This document shows positions 10,339-18,208 of a DNA stretch of 64,000 nucleotides, piece by piece. Numbering within the stretch: the stretch's first letter is position 1; each line of letters begins with the position of its first letter. The notes beneath the pieces are model-generated. The model was not told the origin of the DNA. It made no database searches and was given only the letters and a program-made list of their open reading frames with translations. A program made the translations under genes and the position numbers. The stretch spans positions 1-64,000 of the forward strand of contig JADYYG010000026.1 of NCBI GenBank assembly GCA_020853755.1. Reading direction: 5' to 3'. This stretch comes from Dehalococcoidia bacterium (GTDB taxonomy: Bacteria > Chloroflexota > Dehalococcoidia > Tepidiformales > Tepidiformaceae).

Positions 10339-11532
10339 TCAAACGGCGCGGCCGACGAGTGCAGCGAGTTCGCCCGAGTCTTCTTCCAGGTCGCCGTCGA
10401 GCGCGGCCTCGATACGCCGGCGCAGGGCGTCCAACCCCCACCTCTGGGCTGCTGAAATGAGCGCAACGTTCGGCGGCGGAGCGCCCGCGCCGAGGATGAT
10501 CGCCTTCGCATGATCGAAGTCCTCAGCAACGTTCCCATCTTCATCGCGCAGGCGGTCGACCTTGTTCAGGGCGAGCAGCACGGGCTTCCCATCCACGCCA
10601 AGGTCGCGCAGCGTCGACTCCACTGTCTGCGTCTGCTCGAAGGCGTTCGGGTGAGAGATATCTACCACATGCAGCAGCAGGTCGGCCTCGGAGAGTTCCT
10701 CCAGGGTGGCGCGGAACGCAGCGACAAGCTGCGTTGGGAGCTTCTGGATGAAGCCGACGGTGTCGGTCAGGAGCACGACCTCACCGGACGGCAGGCCCAG
10801 CCTCCGCGTGACCGGGTCGAGCGTCGCGAACAGCTTGTCCTCGGCCAGCACGTCTGCCCCGCTGAGGGCCCGCATGAGCGTCGATTTGCCGGCATTCGTG
10901 TACCCGACCAGGGCGACCACGGGGACGTTGTTCCGGGCGCGCCGCCGCCGGTACAACTCCCGCTGCTGGCTCACCTCGCGGAGGTCCCGGCGCAGCTTCG
11001 CGATCCGGCTGTTAATCAGGCGCCGGTCGGTTTCGATCTGCGTTTCGCCCGGGCCGCGGGTGCCGATGGCGCCTTCCATTCGTTCGAGGTGCGCCCATTG
11101 GCCCGCCAGGCGCGGCAGCAGGTACTGCATCTGGGCCAACTCCACTTGCAGGCGGCCTTCGCGCGTCTGGGCTCGTGTCGCGAAGATGTCGAGAATGAGC
11201 GCCGTCCGGTCGATGACCTTCACGCCGAGCGCTTTTTCCAGGTTCCGCTGCTGCGACGGCGACAACTCGTCATCGAAGATGACCACGTTCGCGTCGAGCC
11301 GCTTTCGCTCCTCGATGATTTCGTCGACCTTGCCGCTCCCGACGTAGGTGGCCACATTCGGGTGTTCGAGTTTCTGCACAGATGAACCAACAACAACGGC
11401 GCCGGCCGTTTTCGCCAGTTCACCGAGTTCGTTCAGGCTTTCAGTCGCTGGCAGGAGCGCGTTCGGCAGACTCGCGGCCACCAGGAAGGCACGGTCGGCG
11501 ATGGCAGCGGTCGAGTGGAGCCTTTGTGGCAT
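10339..11532 (-). CDS. hflX: GTPase HflX
   Basis: VGSGKVDEI, FDDELSPSQQRNLEKALGVKVIDRTALILDIFATRAQTREGRLQVELAQ, GPGETQIETDRR, GYTNAGKSTL, DTVGFIQKLP. Confidence 0.95.
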   Translation of the reverse strand: MPQRLHSTAAIADRAFLVAASLPNALLPATESLNELGELAKTAGAVVVGSSVQKLEHPNVATYVGSGKVDEIIEERKRLDANVVIFDDELSPSQQRNLEKALGVKVIDRTALILDIFATRAQTREGRLQVELAQMQYLLPRLAGQWAHLERMEGAIGTRGPGETQIETDRRLINSRIAKLRRDLREVSQQRELYRRRRARNNVPVVALVGYTNAGKSTLMRALSGADVLAEDKLFATLDPVTRRLGLPSGEVVLLTDTVGFIQKLPTQLVAAFRATLEELSEADLLLHVVDISHPNAFEQTQTVESTLRDLGVDGKPVLLALNKVDRLRDEDGNVAEDFDHAKAIILGAGAPPPNVALISAAQRWGLDALRRRIEAALDGDLEEDSGELAALVGRAV

Positions 11533-11573
11533 CACGCTACAGGGTAACCGGCAACGGCCTGACCCCCAAGCGG

Positions 11574-12263
11574 CTACTGCGCGTGCCACCCTTCGGGGGG
11601 CGCCGGGTGCCAGGCAATCCCCAGCAGCGAGTCTCCATGGGAGCGATCGACGGGCTCGAACATCGCCCATTCTTCCGGTGTCGCATCGATGTCGATTCTC
11701 GGCCAGCCAATCGGGACGCCTGAGCCTTTCACAACGAAGGTCTCCGGGTCGAATCCCGGCGAGCCGTACGCTTCGGCGATCGCAATTCCCACCTCGCGCT
11801 GCCATTCGGTCGGCCTGGCGCCGCGCTGTGGCACGGCATCAGGGTTGTGAAAGAAGCCGCGAAAGCTCGCCGGGTGCGCGCACCGCCCGCACGAAAGGTT
11901 GCGGTCGACCCGGGCCGGCCTTCCCGCGCCGAGCGCCTGCCGTTCAAGTTCGCGGAACAGGCCATGACGGCGGTAACCGGGGCTGACGCAGCACAGGCCG
12001 GCAAGGTTGACTACGGTCGCGGGAAGCCGCGGCAGATCCATCATCCGGCACTCGCCGAGTGCGAATCCTGCCAATTTCCCGGCTTCGTCGTGCGCGGTCG
12101 ACAGGAATTTCAGCTTCCCGGCGTTCTTCTCGAGGTAGGCGATGTTCGCGTCACGGTAGTTCTCGGCGAAGACGTTCGCTATCTGCCCGAACAGCACCTG
12201 ATCGATGGATGCGGTCTCATGGACGCGCATTGTGAAACCGGAGAAGTCACGTTCACCCATCAT
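11574..12263 (-). CDS. GNAT-fold N-acetyltransferase-like protein
   Basis: VNLAGLCCVSPGYRRHGLFRELERQAL resembles GNAT motif A; start codon uncertain. Confidence 0.5.
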   Translation of the reverse strand: MMGERDFSGFTMRVHETASIDQVLFGQIANVFAENYRDANIAYLEKNAGKLKFLSTAHDEAGKLAGFALGECRMMDLPRLPATVVNLAGLCCVSPGYRRHGLFRELERQALGAGRPARVDRNLSCGRCAHPASFRGFFHNPDAVPQRGARPTEWQREVGIAIAEAYGSPGFDPETFVVKGSGVPIGWPRIDIDATPEEWAMFEPVDRSHGDSLLGIAWHPAPPEGWHAQ

Positions 12264-12325
12264 TCCGTCCCAGAGGAGGACTGTACGGGGGTACCATGCG
12301 CGCAACAAGAGGAGGCGAGCCACCG

Positions 12326-13090
12326 ATGACCGTCAGCTTCGAAACCGAAGGCCCAATCGCCATCGTCACCATCAACCGCCCTGACGTTCGGAACGCCGTC
12401 GACCGGGCGACCGCAGCCGCACTGGCCGAGGCCTTTCGCCGATTCGACGCCGATGAAGCGTTGTCTGTCGCCATCCTCACCGGCGCCGGCGGCTACTTCT
12501 GCGCCGGGGCGGATCTCAAAGCGGTTGCGTTGGGCGGCGGAAACCGGACCGCGAACGATGGCGATGGCCCAATGGGTCCGTCACGAATGCGGCTCTCGAA
12601 GCCGGTCATTGCGGCGGTCGAGGGCTTCGCGGTTGCCGGCGGACTCGAACTGTCTCTCTGGTGCGACATGCGGGTGGCGGCCCGAGACGCCGTCTTCGGC
12701 GTGTTCTGCCGGCGCTGGGGCGTCCCGCTGGTCGATGGCGGCACCGTGCGCCTGCCGCGCCTCATCGGCGAAAGTCATGCGCTTGACCTCATCCTCACCG
12801 GGCGAGGGGTCAGCGGCGACGAAGCGCTCCGAATGGGACTCGCGAACCGTATTGTCGAACCCGCCCAGGCGCTGAATGCTGCGAAGGAACTTGCGCTGCA
12901 GATCGCGGGCTTCCCCCAGCGTTGCCTGCGCAGCGACCGGCTATCCGCACTCGAACAGTGGGACCTTGTCTTCGAGGAAGCGATGGCCAATGAAACCCGG
13001 CGCGGACTCGAGGTCATCGCCTCGGGCGAAACCCGCGAGGGCGCGAGCCGATTCGCAAGCGGCGCCGGGAGGCACGGGGCGTTCGCTTAA
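12326..13090 (+). CDS. Enoyl-CoA hydratase/isomerase family protein
   Basis: GPIAIVTINRPDVRNAVDRATAAALAEAF, ILTGAGGYFCAGADLK, KPVIAAVEGFAVAGGLELSLWCDMRVA. Confidence 0.93.
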   Translation: MTVSFETEGPIAIVTINRPDVRNAVDRATAAALAEAFRRFDADEALSVAILTGAGGYFCAGADLKAVALGGGNRTANDGDGPMGPSRMRLSKPVIAAVEGFAVAGGLELSLWCDMRVAARDAVFGVFCRRWGVPLVDGGTVRLPRLIGESHALDLILTGRGVSGDEALRMGLANRIVEPAQALNAAKELALQIAGFPQRCLRSDRLSALEQWDLVFEEAMANETRRGLEVIASGETREGASRFASGAGRHGAFA

Positions 13091-13695
13091 CCGGCTCGCT
13101 CAGCCAGCACGACCGTGCGGAACGCGTACTCGCCCTCGTTCGGCGGCCCGCTGCACGTCATGAGGGTGACGCTTTCGAAGCCCTCGCGACCGTGCAGGAT
13201 TGCCCCCATGTCGATGGCTGCGAGCGCGTACTCAACTACCGACGTCACCTGATACCGGTACTCGTCTCCGCCCGTGAGGCCGACGGTGAACTCGTCCCCT
13301 TGCTTGAGCTGCGAGAGGCGGGCGAAAACGCCAGGCCGCCCTCCGAAGCTGACATGCGCTGCGAGGAACGTGGCACCCCCGGACCCTGGCAGCGAGCAGA
13401 AGGCAGGGTTCCAGCCCACTGTCGTTGTGTCCTGGGGAACATCAAGCCTGCCGAACGCGTCGAGGCCGTACCGGGCCACGTTAGCCCGGGTGATGCCGAG
13501 GACCGGGACGGTGAGCCAGGCGATGTCCACCGGCCCCGGCGGAGGCGGCGGCACCGGATCACGGGCATCCTGGCCGTACCGCTCGATGGCGCGCTCCGTC
13601 TCCGCGATGAAGCGGTCGTTCACACGCGCCGGCATCCCCGTGAGCGGGTCACGCCCCACGTAGCGCAGTTCCTCTCCGAATCCCGGGTGCGTCAT
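13087..13695 (-). CDS. Sortase-fold protein (class E/F-like)
   Basis: VPVLGITRANVARYG, ATFLAAHVSFGGRPGVFARLSQLKQGDEF (His), VTLMTCSG (Cys), YAFRTVVLAE (Arg). Confidence 0.75.
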   Translation of the reverse strand: MTHPGFGEELRYVGRDPLTGMPARVNDRFIAETERAIERYGQDARDPVPPPPPGPVDIAWLTVPVLGITRANVARYGLDAFGRLDVPQDTTTVGWNPAFCSLPGSGGATFLAAHVSFGGRPGVFARLSQLKQGDEFTVGLTGGDEYRYQVTSVVEYALAAIDMGAILHGREGFESVTLMTCSGPPNEGEYAFRTVVLAERAG

Positions 13696-13777
13696 TCCCC
13701 AAGTGTACCCTCAGGCAAGTGGTCGCTGGACTGTGTGAACCGCCGCACATAGCGAAAGCGTTGTCGAAACTTTTCGA

Positions 13778-13806
13778 TTGACAGTTAACCCTCGGACCTC
13801 TACGTT
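13778..13806 (+). promoter_or_regulatory. Sigma70-like promoter
   Basis: TTGACA (13778-13783), 17 nt spacer, TACGTT (13801-13806). Confidence 0.55.
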
Positions 13807-13850
13807 CGTTTCCTAGAACAAGCGCGGCAACGCCAGACAGGAGTTTCAAC

Positions 13851-13904
13851 ATGGTCATTGATATCCGTACCGTGGCGATCGCTTGCGGAGTGTCGGGCAG
13901 GTAG
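13851..13904 (+). CDS. Candidate 17-aa micro-ORF
   Basis: ATG with upstream caggag; translates MVIDIRTVAIACGVSGR; promoter upstream and terminator downstream. Confidence 0.35.
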   Translation: MVIDIRTVAIACGVSGR

Positions 13905-13932
13905 CAGTCCTCGATCAGTAGGACGGCCCCCG

Positions 13933-13959
13933 ACGCCGTACCGCCAGGCGGTACGGCGT
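13933..13959 (+). terminator. Intrinsic terminator
   Basis: acgccgtaccgcc a ggcggtacggcgt followed by ttctgttttcg. Confidence 0.7.
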
Positions 13960-14157
13960 TTCTGTTTTCGCAAGAAAGCCCTCAACCAGCGTTACGACGA
14001 AGGCCCTCACGGGTTATCTATTCGCCTGCTGTGCCGCCCCGTACAGCTCGAAGCATCTCCGTTTCTTTCTGTTGCAACAGCGAACTTCCTGCTGTTGTAG
14101 GGACTCCGTATTCCCTGTTCCAGGACAGGCCAGAAGCACTCACAAGGAGTGATAGCT

Positions 14158-14343
14158 GTGTTGAACCTCGTTATGACCGTTTCTGCGGAGCACGCTGCAA
14201 TGGCAATGAATAAGCCGTTCGGCGAAACCGTCGCCGCCAAGCCCGGAAGGTTGCACCAGCTGACCTGGCGCCGGCAGGTGCGGACCGCACGCGACCACGC
14301 CGCAGGCGCAACCAACGACCCCCTCGTCCCGCAACGTGTCTAA
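14158..14343 (+). CDS. Candidate small protein (about 61 aa), GTG start
   Basis: aaggag 8 nt upstream of GTG; translates (V/M)LNLVMTVSAEHAAMAMNKPFGETVAAKPGRLHQLTWRRQV... Confidence 0.4.
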   Translation: MLNLVMTVSAEHAAMAMNKPFGETVAAKPGRLHQLTWRRQVRTARDHAAGATNDPLVPQRV

Positions 14344-14410
14344 CCGCCGGGACGCCACTGAACCAGAGGCAGCGCCGCCGCAAGGCGGCCTCTTGAAAGG
14401 AGACACCACC

Positions 14411-14632
14411 ATGCTGCAGACACTTATCCACCTTTCGAGCGGGCGACTCTTCATCACCCATGACGGGCGCCTCGCCCCGGCAGGCCAGCCGGAACCGGAG
14501 TTCCTCAGGCGGCGTTACGAGCACGCCCAGGCCCTCCGCGAAGCGCGCAAGGCTGAACGGCTGGAGCGCACCCTGGCCACCGAATCGCAGAGCTTTGTCG
14601 AGCGGCTTCGCATTGCACTCGGGCTTTCCTAG
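14411..14632 (+). CDS. Small hypothetical protein (73 aa)
   Basis: Strong SD aaaggag; MLQTLIHLSSGRLFITHDGRLAPAGQPEPEFLRRRYEHAQALREARKAERLERTLATESQSFVERLRIALGLS; terminator downstream. Confidence 0.6.
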   Translation: MLQTLIHLSSGRLFITHDGRLAPAGQPEPEFLRRRYEHAQALREARKAERLERTLATESQSFVERLRIALGLS

Positions 14633-14661
14633 CGCCGGCCATGCACCGGTCCAAACAAAGA

Positions 14662-14687
14662 AGGGGCTCCCCGGCCGGGGAGCCCCT
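14662..14687. terminator. Intrinsic terminator
   Basis: aggggctcccc ggcc ggggagcccct followed by cttcatac. Confidence 0.75.
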
Positions 14688-14711
14688 CTTCATACCTATG
14701 GCGACCAAGCC

Positions 14712-15923
14712 TCAGGCGAGCATGTCCTTCATGCGGCCATTGAGGTGGGTACGGGTGAACGTGGCGTCCTTCAGGTCCTGGACGTAGTTCTGAACCTGGA
14801 GTTTGCGCAGTTCCTGCAGCTTAGCCTGGCCCTGGGCAATCTTGTCCCGGCCGCCGCCGAGGAGGATAGCCAGGGGCTCCCAGACCGCGCTGTCGCCCCA
14901 GTCCTTGACCATCTTGGCCTCGGCCCGGGCGAAGTAGAGGTCCTGCTCACCGCGGCGATCCGGAGTCTTGAAGAGGAAGTGCTTCAGGCGCTCCACGTGG
15001 TACTGCCGCATGCGCGCCCGATCCTTCGCCACCAACTGGTACATCTGGCGCTCGAGGTCGTTCTGGGCGAACTGGTCACCCTGGCTGAAGAGCGTGTACA
15101 GCATGCTGTCCTGGACGAACAGCACGGCAGCGAGTTCGATGAAGCTCCGGGCCTCCTGGGCGACGCGCGAGTAGTCGGTTGGCGCCTGGAGACCGAGGCC
15201 GCCGCAGTTGGAAAGGGCGCGCTTGCGGAACGCCTCACTGTGGCGGGCAAGGTCGTAGATGACGGTGGAAAGGAAGAGCTTGAGCTCGAGGAAGCCATAG
15301 CTGATGTCCGGGAGCCAGCCTGACCAGAGAGCGCCGACAAAGTACGCGCGCTCGCTCTGCTCGGTCATGAACTGGCAGACGGCCTTCTCGAGGTCGCCAG
15401 GCAGGGCCTCGAGACCGGCCCAGTTCAGGTCCGTCGCCGAGACCCAGCGGTCGCGGATCGCGTCTTCGTAGAGCGGGACGCAGCAGTCGGCCCAGACCAC
15501 GGCCTTCTCGAAGATGGTGTAGCCCATGTCTTCGTTCAGCGGGTTGGGATACGAACCACGGGCAATCTCGGAACGGTTCGTCCAGACATCCGGGATATCG
15601 CCGTAGGTGCCAACATTCAGGTCGCCGATGGCGAGGCCAAGGGCCGGGTCCGCTGCCTTCGCCCGGATGCCCCACTCTGTCGGAACCTTCATCCAGCTGA
15701 AGTCACGCGGGGCCGCGGACTGGCCATGGACGAGGAACTCTTTGGCCTGGGCGCCGGTGACGCCGCCCTTGAGCGCCTGCCAGATGATGGCAAGGCTGTG
15801 ACCTTTTTCGACAGCGAGGTCGATCAGGTCGTCATCCCAGCCCAATTCGCGAGCCTTGTCGCGGGCATCCTGGGGGACCTGGGATCCTTCTCGCGCACGG
15901 GCGAGCGCTTCTCCTGTAGACAT
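14712..15923 (-). CDS. Ferritin-like superfamily protein lacking most diiron ligands
   Basis: Clear paralogue of the next gene (LYEDAIRDRW, LEALPGDLEKAVCQ, IYDLARHSEAFRKRALSNCGGL, PLAILLGGGRDK) with ligand positions substituted. Confidence 0.75.
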   Translation of the reverse strand: MSTGEALARAREGSQVPQDARDKARELGWDDDLIDLAVEKGHSLAIIWQALKGGVTGAQAKEFLVHGQSAAPRDFSWMKVPTEWGIRAKAADPALGLAIGDLNVGTYGDIPDVWTNRSEIARGSYPNPLNEDMGYTIFEKAVVWADCCVPLYEDAIRDRWVSATDLNWAGLEALPGDLEKAVCQFMTEQSERAYFVGALWSGWLPDISYGFLELKLFLSTVIYDLARHSEAFRKRALSNCGGLGLQAPTDYSRVAQEARSFIELAAVLFVQDSMLYTLFSQGDQFAQNDLERQMYQLVAKDRARMRQYHVERLKHFLFKTPDRRGEQDLYFARAEAKMVKDWGDSAVWEPLAILLGGGRDKIAQGQAKLQELRKLQVQNYVQDLKDATFTRTHLNGRMKDMLA

Positions 15924-15989
15924 GCCTAAACCTCCAGCCGCGGAAGTGCGGTGGTGAACTTATGCGCGGAGCGGCAGCGATTCCTCGGC

Positions 15990-17033
15990 TCAGGCCGGGT
16001 CGAGGAACTGGGCCATCAGCGGGCCAAGCCGGTCGCGCCGGTCACCGAGGCCAGCCACGCCGAGCCGGTGCACGTACTCGTTGATCTGGCGCTTTCGGAG
16101 GAGCAGGAACTTCTGCAGGCCCTCGTCGAACTTGTCGGCGCCGCCGCCGAGGAGGAGGCAGAGGGACTCGAAGACTGGCGGGAACGTCACATCGCCCGAA
16201 CCGCCGCCGGCAGCGTCGCCTTCGGCCTTGTCCAGGTAGTGGTGAATCTCTTCGCGGCGATCCGGCTCGGTGTCGAGCACGTACTTCAGGTGCATGACGC
16301 CGAAGGCCAGGTGCCGAGACTCGTCCTGGGCGCTCATCCGGAAGATGCGCTTGTCGGCGTCGGTCTGGCCGATCAGTTCGCCCATGCGGAACATGGACTG
16401 CACGAAGCCTTCGGCCTGGACGTGCATGAGCACGGACATCTCGGTGAAGTCGCGAGCCTCGATGAGGGTCCGGAGGCCGAGCCCGGCGCCCTGGGCGAGG
16501 AGGCCGCCGCCATTGGCAAGGGCGCGCTTGCGGAAGACGTCGGTGTGGCGCGCTTCGTCCATGATCTGGCTCATCAGGAAGAGCCCGGCTTCGAAGTCCT
16601 GCGCGCTCACGAACGGCATCCACTGCCCGGGAACGTCACCGGCGATGAACTCGACTTCGGTGAGCATCGTGCAGAGCTGGCACATCGCGCGCTCGATCTC
16701 GTCGGGGAGCGCTTCGAGGGTTTCCCACGGGATGTCGCGGGCGGATGACCACTGGCGCTGCGTGGCCTCTTCGTAGAGCATCACGCAGTTTTCCGACCAG
16801 ACGTCGGCCTTCTTCTGGTAGTTCGGCCCGAATCGCTGGGCGCCGGGGCGGGGGATGGCGCCGCGGGTGCGATAGGTCATATCGCCCAGGCCCCGGCGGT
16901 CATCGGCGTATTTACCGAGGTTGATCTCCTTCAGCGTGAGGCCCTTCTTACCGGGCACTGCGGAAGTCGGTTCGTCATACAGGTTGAGCCAGGATAAATC
17001 CAATCCTGACTCGGTTACGGGGTTCGCGGCCAT
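15990..17033 (-). CDS. Ferritin-like/R2-like diiron protein
   Basis: LTEVEF, IMDEARHTDVFRKRAL, HVQAEGF, and AQDESRHLAFG, consistent with a four-helix carboxylate-bridged diiron site. Confidence 0.85.
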   Translation of the reverse strand: MAANPVTESGLDLSWLNLYDEPTSAVPGKKGLTLKEINLGKYADDRRGLGDMTYRTRGAIPRPGAQRFGPNYQKKADVWSENCVMLYEEATQRQWSSARDIPWETLEALPDEIERAMCQLCTMLTEVEFIAGDVPGQWMPFVSAQDFEAGLFLMSQIMDEARHTDVFRKRALANGGGLLAQGAGLGLRTLIEARDFTEMSVLMHVQAEGFVQSMFRMGELIGQTDADKRIFRMSAQDESRHLAFGVMHLKYVLDTEPDRREEIHHYLDKAEGDAAGGGSGDVTFPPVFESLCLLLGGGADKFDEGLQKFLLLRKRQINEYVHRLGVAGLGDRRDRLGPLMAQFLDPA

Positions 17034-17231
17034 GGGCACACTCCTGCTGAGGTTTGCGGCGAGGCCAAGTGTACGCCGATCAGTGAAAGGTGAGAAGAGA
17101 AATAACTACCGGTCAGTAAAATCATCTATGACCGCAAAATCGGCCCCGCTCGCATTGAAACGCCTTTACCACCCCTCTTCCACCGGCCGCGCCCTGTCGA
17201 TAGCTAGGATAGACACCGGGAGGTAACCCGC

Positions 17232-17423
17232 ATGCCACGTTTCGAAGATGCCTGTCCATTCGATACTCAGTCCCGCGCGAACCGCTGCAGCGGGTGCGTC
17301 GCAACCAATGGAGTACCGCCATGCGCAGCGGCCTTCCTCTCCGGGCGCGCCCGGCCCGAGACCGAAAACGTCATCCAACTTCGCCGGGTGGAAGTCGCCA
17401 CGCCTCAGCGGAAGGCTGCGTAA
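17232..17423 (+). CDS. Candidate Cys-rich small protein (63 aa)
   Basis: gggaggt SD upstream; MPRFEDACPFDTQSRANRCSGCVATNGVPPCAAAFLSG...; fits the gap before the DtxR gene. Confidence 0.4.
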   Translation: MPRFEDACPFDTQSRANRCSGCVATNGVPPCAAAFLSGRARPETENVIQLRRVEVATPQRKAA

Positions 17424-17483
17424 CCTCATCTTCAAACCAGTGGCTATCCCTGCAGCGGTCTTCGTGGCACGATCAGCCGCGCC

Positions 17484-18152
17484 ATGCCCAAGCAGGTCAC
17501 GAACGTTGCCACCGACGACTACCTCACAGCGATCTACCGCCTGAGCCACGACGAGGGGCAGGATGTCATCGCCGTGCGGCTGGCTGACCGGCTTGAGATC
17601 ACGCCGCCGTCAGTTGCCGGGATGCTCAAGCGTCTCCTGCGGGACCACCTGGTCACGCTCGATTCGAAGAAGCTGATCCACCTGACTCCGGAAGGGCTGC
17701 GCCGCGCCGAACAGATGGTGCGCCGCCACCGGCTGGCCGAGTGCCTGATTACAGATGTGCTGAAGGTGCCCTGGTGGCGCGCGTACGAAGAAGCGCACCT
17801 CCTCGAACACGGCATCTCCGATATCACCGAACCCCACCTCTACGAAACGCTTGGGCGGCCCCAGCACAGCCCGTTCGGCTACCCCATCCCGGGTCACGGC
17901 GCACCACGCCGGCTCTCGATGACCACGCTGGCCGACATCTCCGAGGGTGAGAAGGTCGTGATCGACCGCGTGTTCGAAGAAGACGAGCAACTCCTCCAGT
18001 TCTTCGACGAGGAGGGCATCCGCCCGGGCATGCCCGTCGTCCTCGAGTCCGTCGCTCCCTACCGCGGCACAGTCACCGCGCGCGTTGGCGAACGCTCGGT
18101 CGTCATGGGGACGCAGGTCGCCGGGCGCATCTGGGTAAATCGCGCAAAGTAG
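17484..18152 (+). CDS. DtxR/MntR-family metal-dependent transcriptional regulator
   Basis: TDDYLTAIYRLSHDEGQDVIAVRLADRLEITPPSVAGMLKRLLRDHLV..LTPEGLRRAEQMVRRHRLAECLI; C-terminal FeoA/SH3-like domain. Confidence 0.92.
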   Translation: MPKQVTNVATDDYLTAIYRLSHDEGQDVIAVRLADRLEITPPSVAGMLKRLLRDHLVTLDSKKLIHLTPEGLRRAEQMVRRHRLAECLITDVLKVPWWRAYEEAHLLEHGISDITEPHLYETLGRPQHSPFGYPIPGHGAPRRLSMTTLADISEGEKVVIDRVFEEDEQLLQFFDEEGIRPGMPVVLESVAPYRGTVTARVGERSVVMGTQVAGRIWVNRAK

Positions 18153-18208
18153 GTTCGCGGTCACCGTTTCCTCCTGCGCAGCCAGGCCAGCGTGCCGACA
18201 ATCACGGG

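Noticed and set aside
11744-11765. tRNA T-arm-like string ccgggtcgaatcccgg
   Set aside because: Lies inside the GNAT-like CDS, with no acceptor, D or anticodon arms at suitable spacing.
17484-17510. DtxR/IdeR box (TTAGGTTAGSCTAACCTAA-like) near the regulator
   Set aside because: Only a partial match (tagctaggatagac, about 17203-17216); too weak to call.
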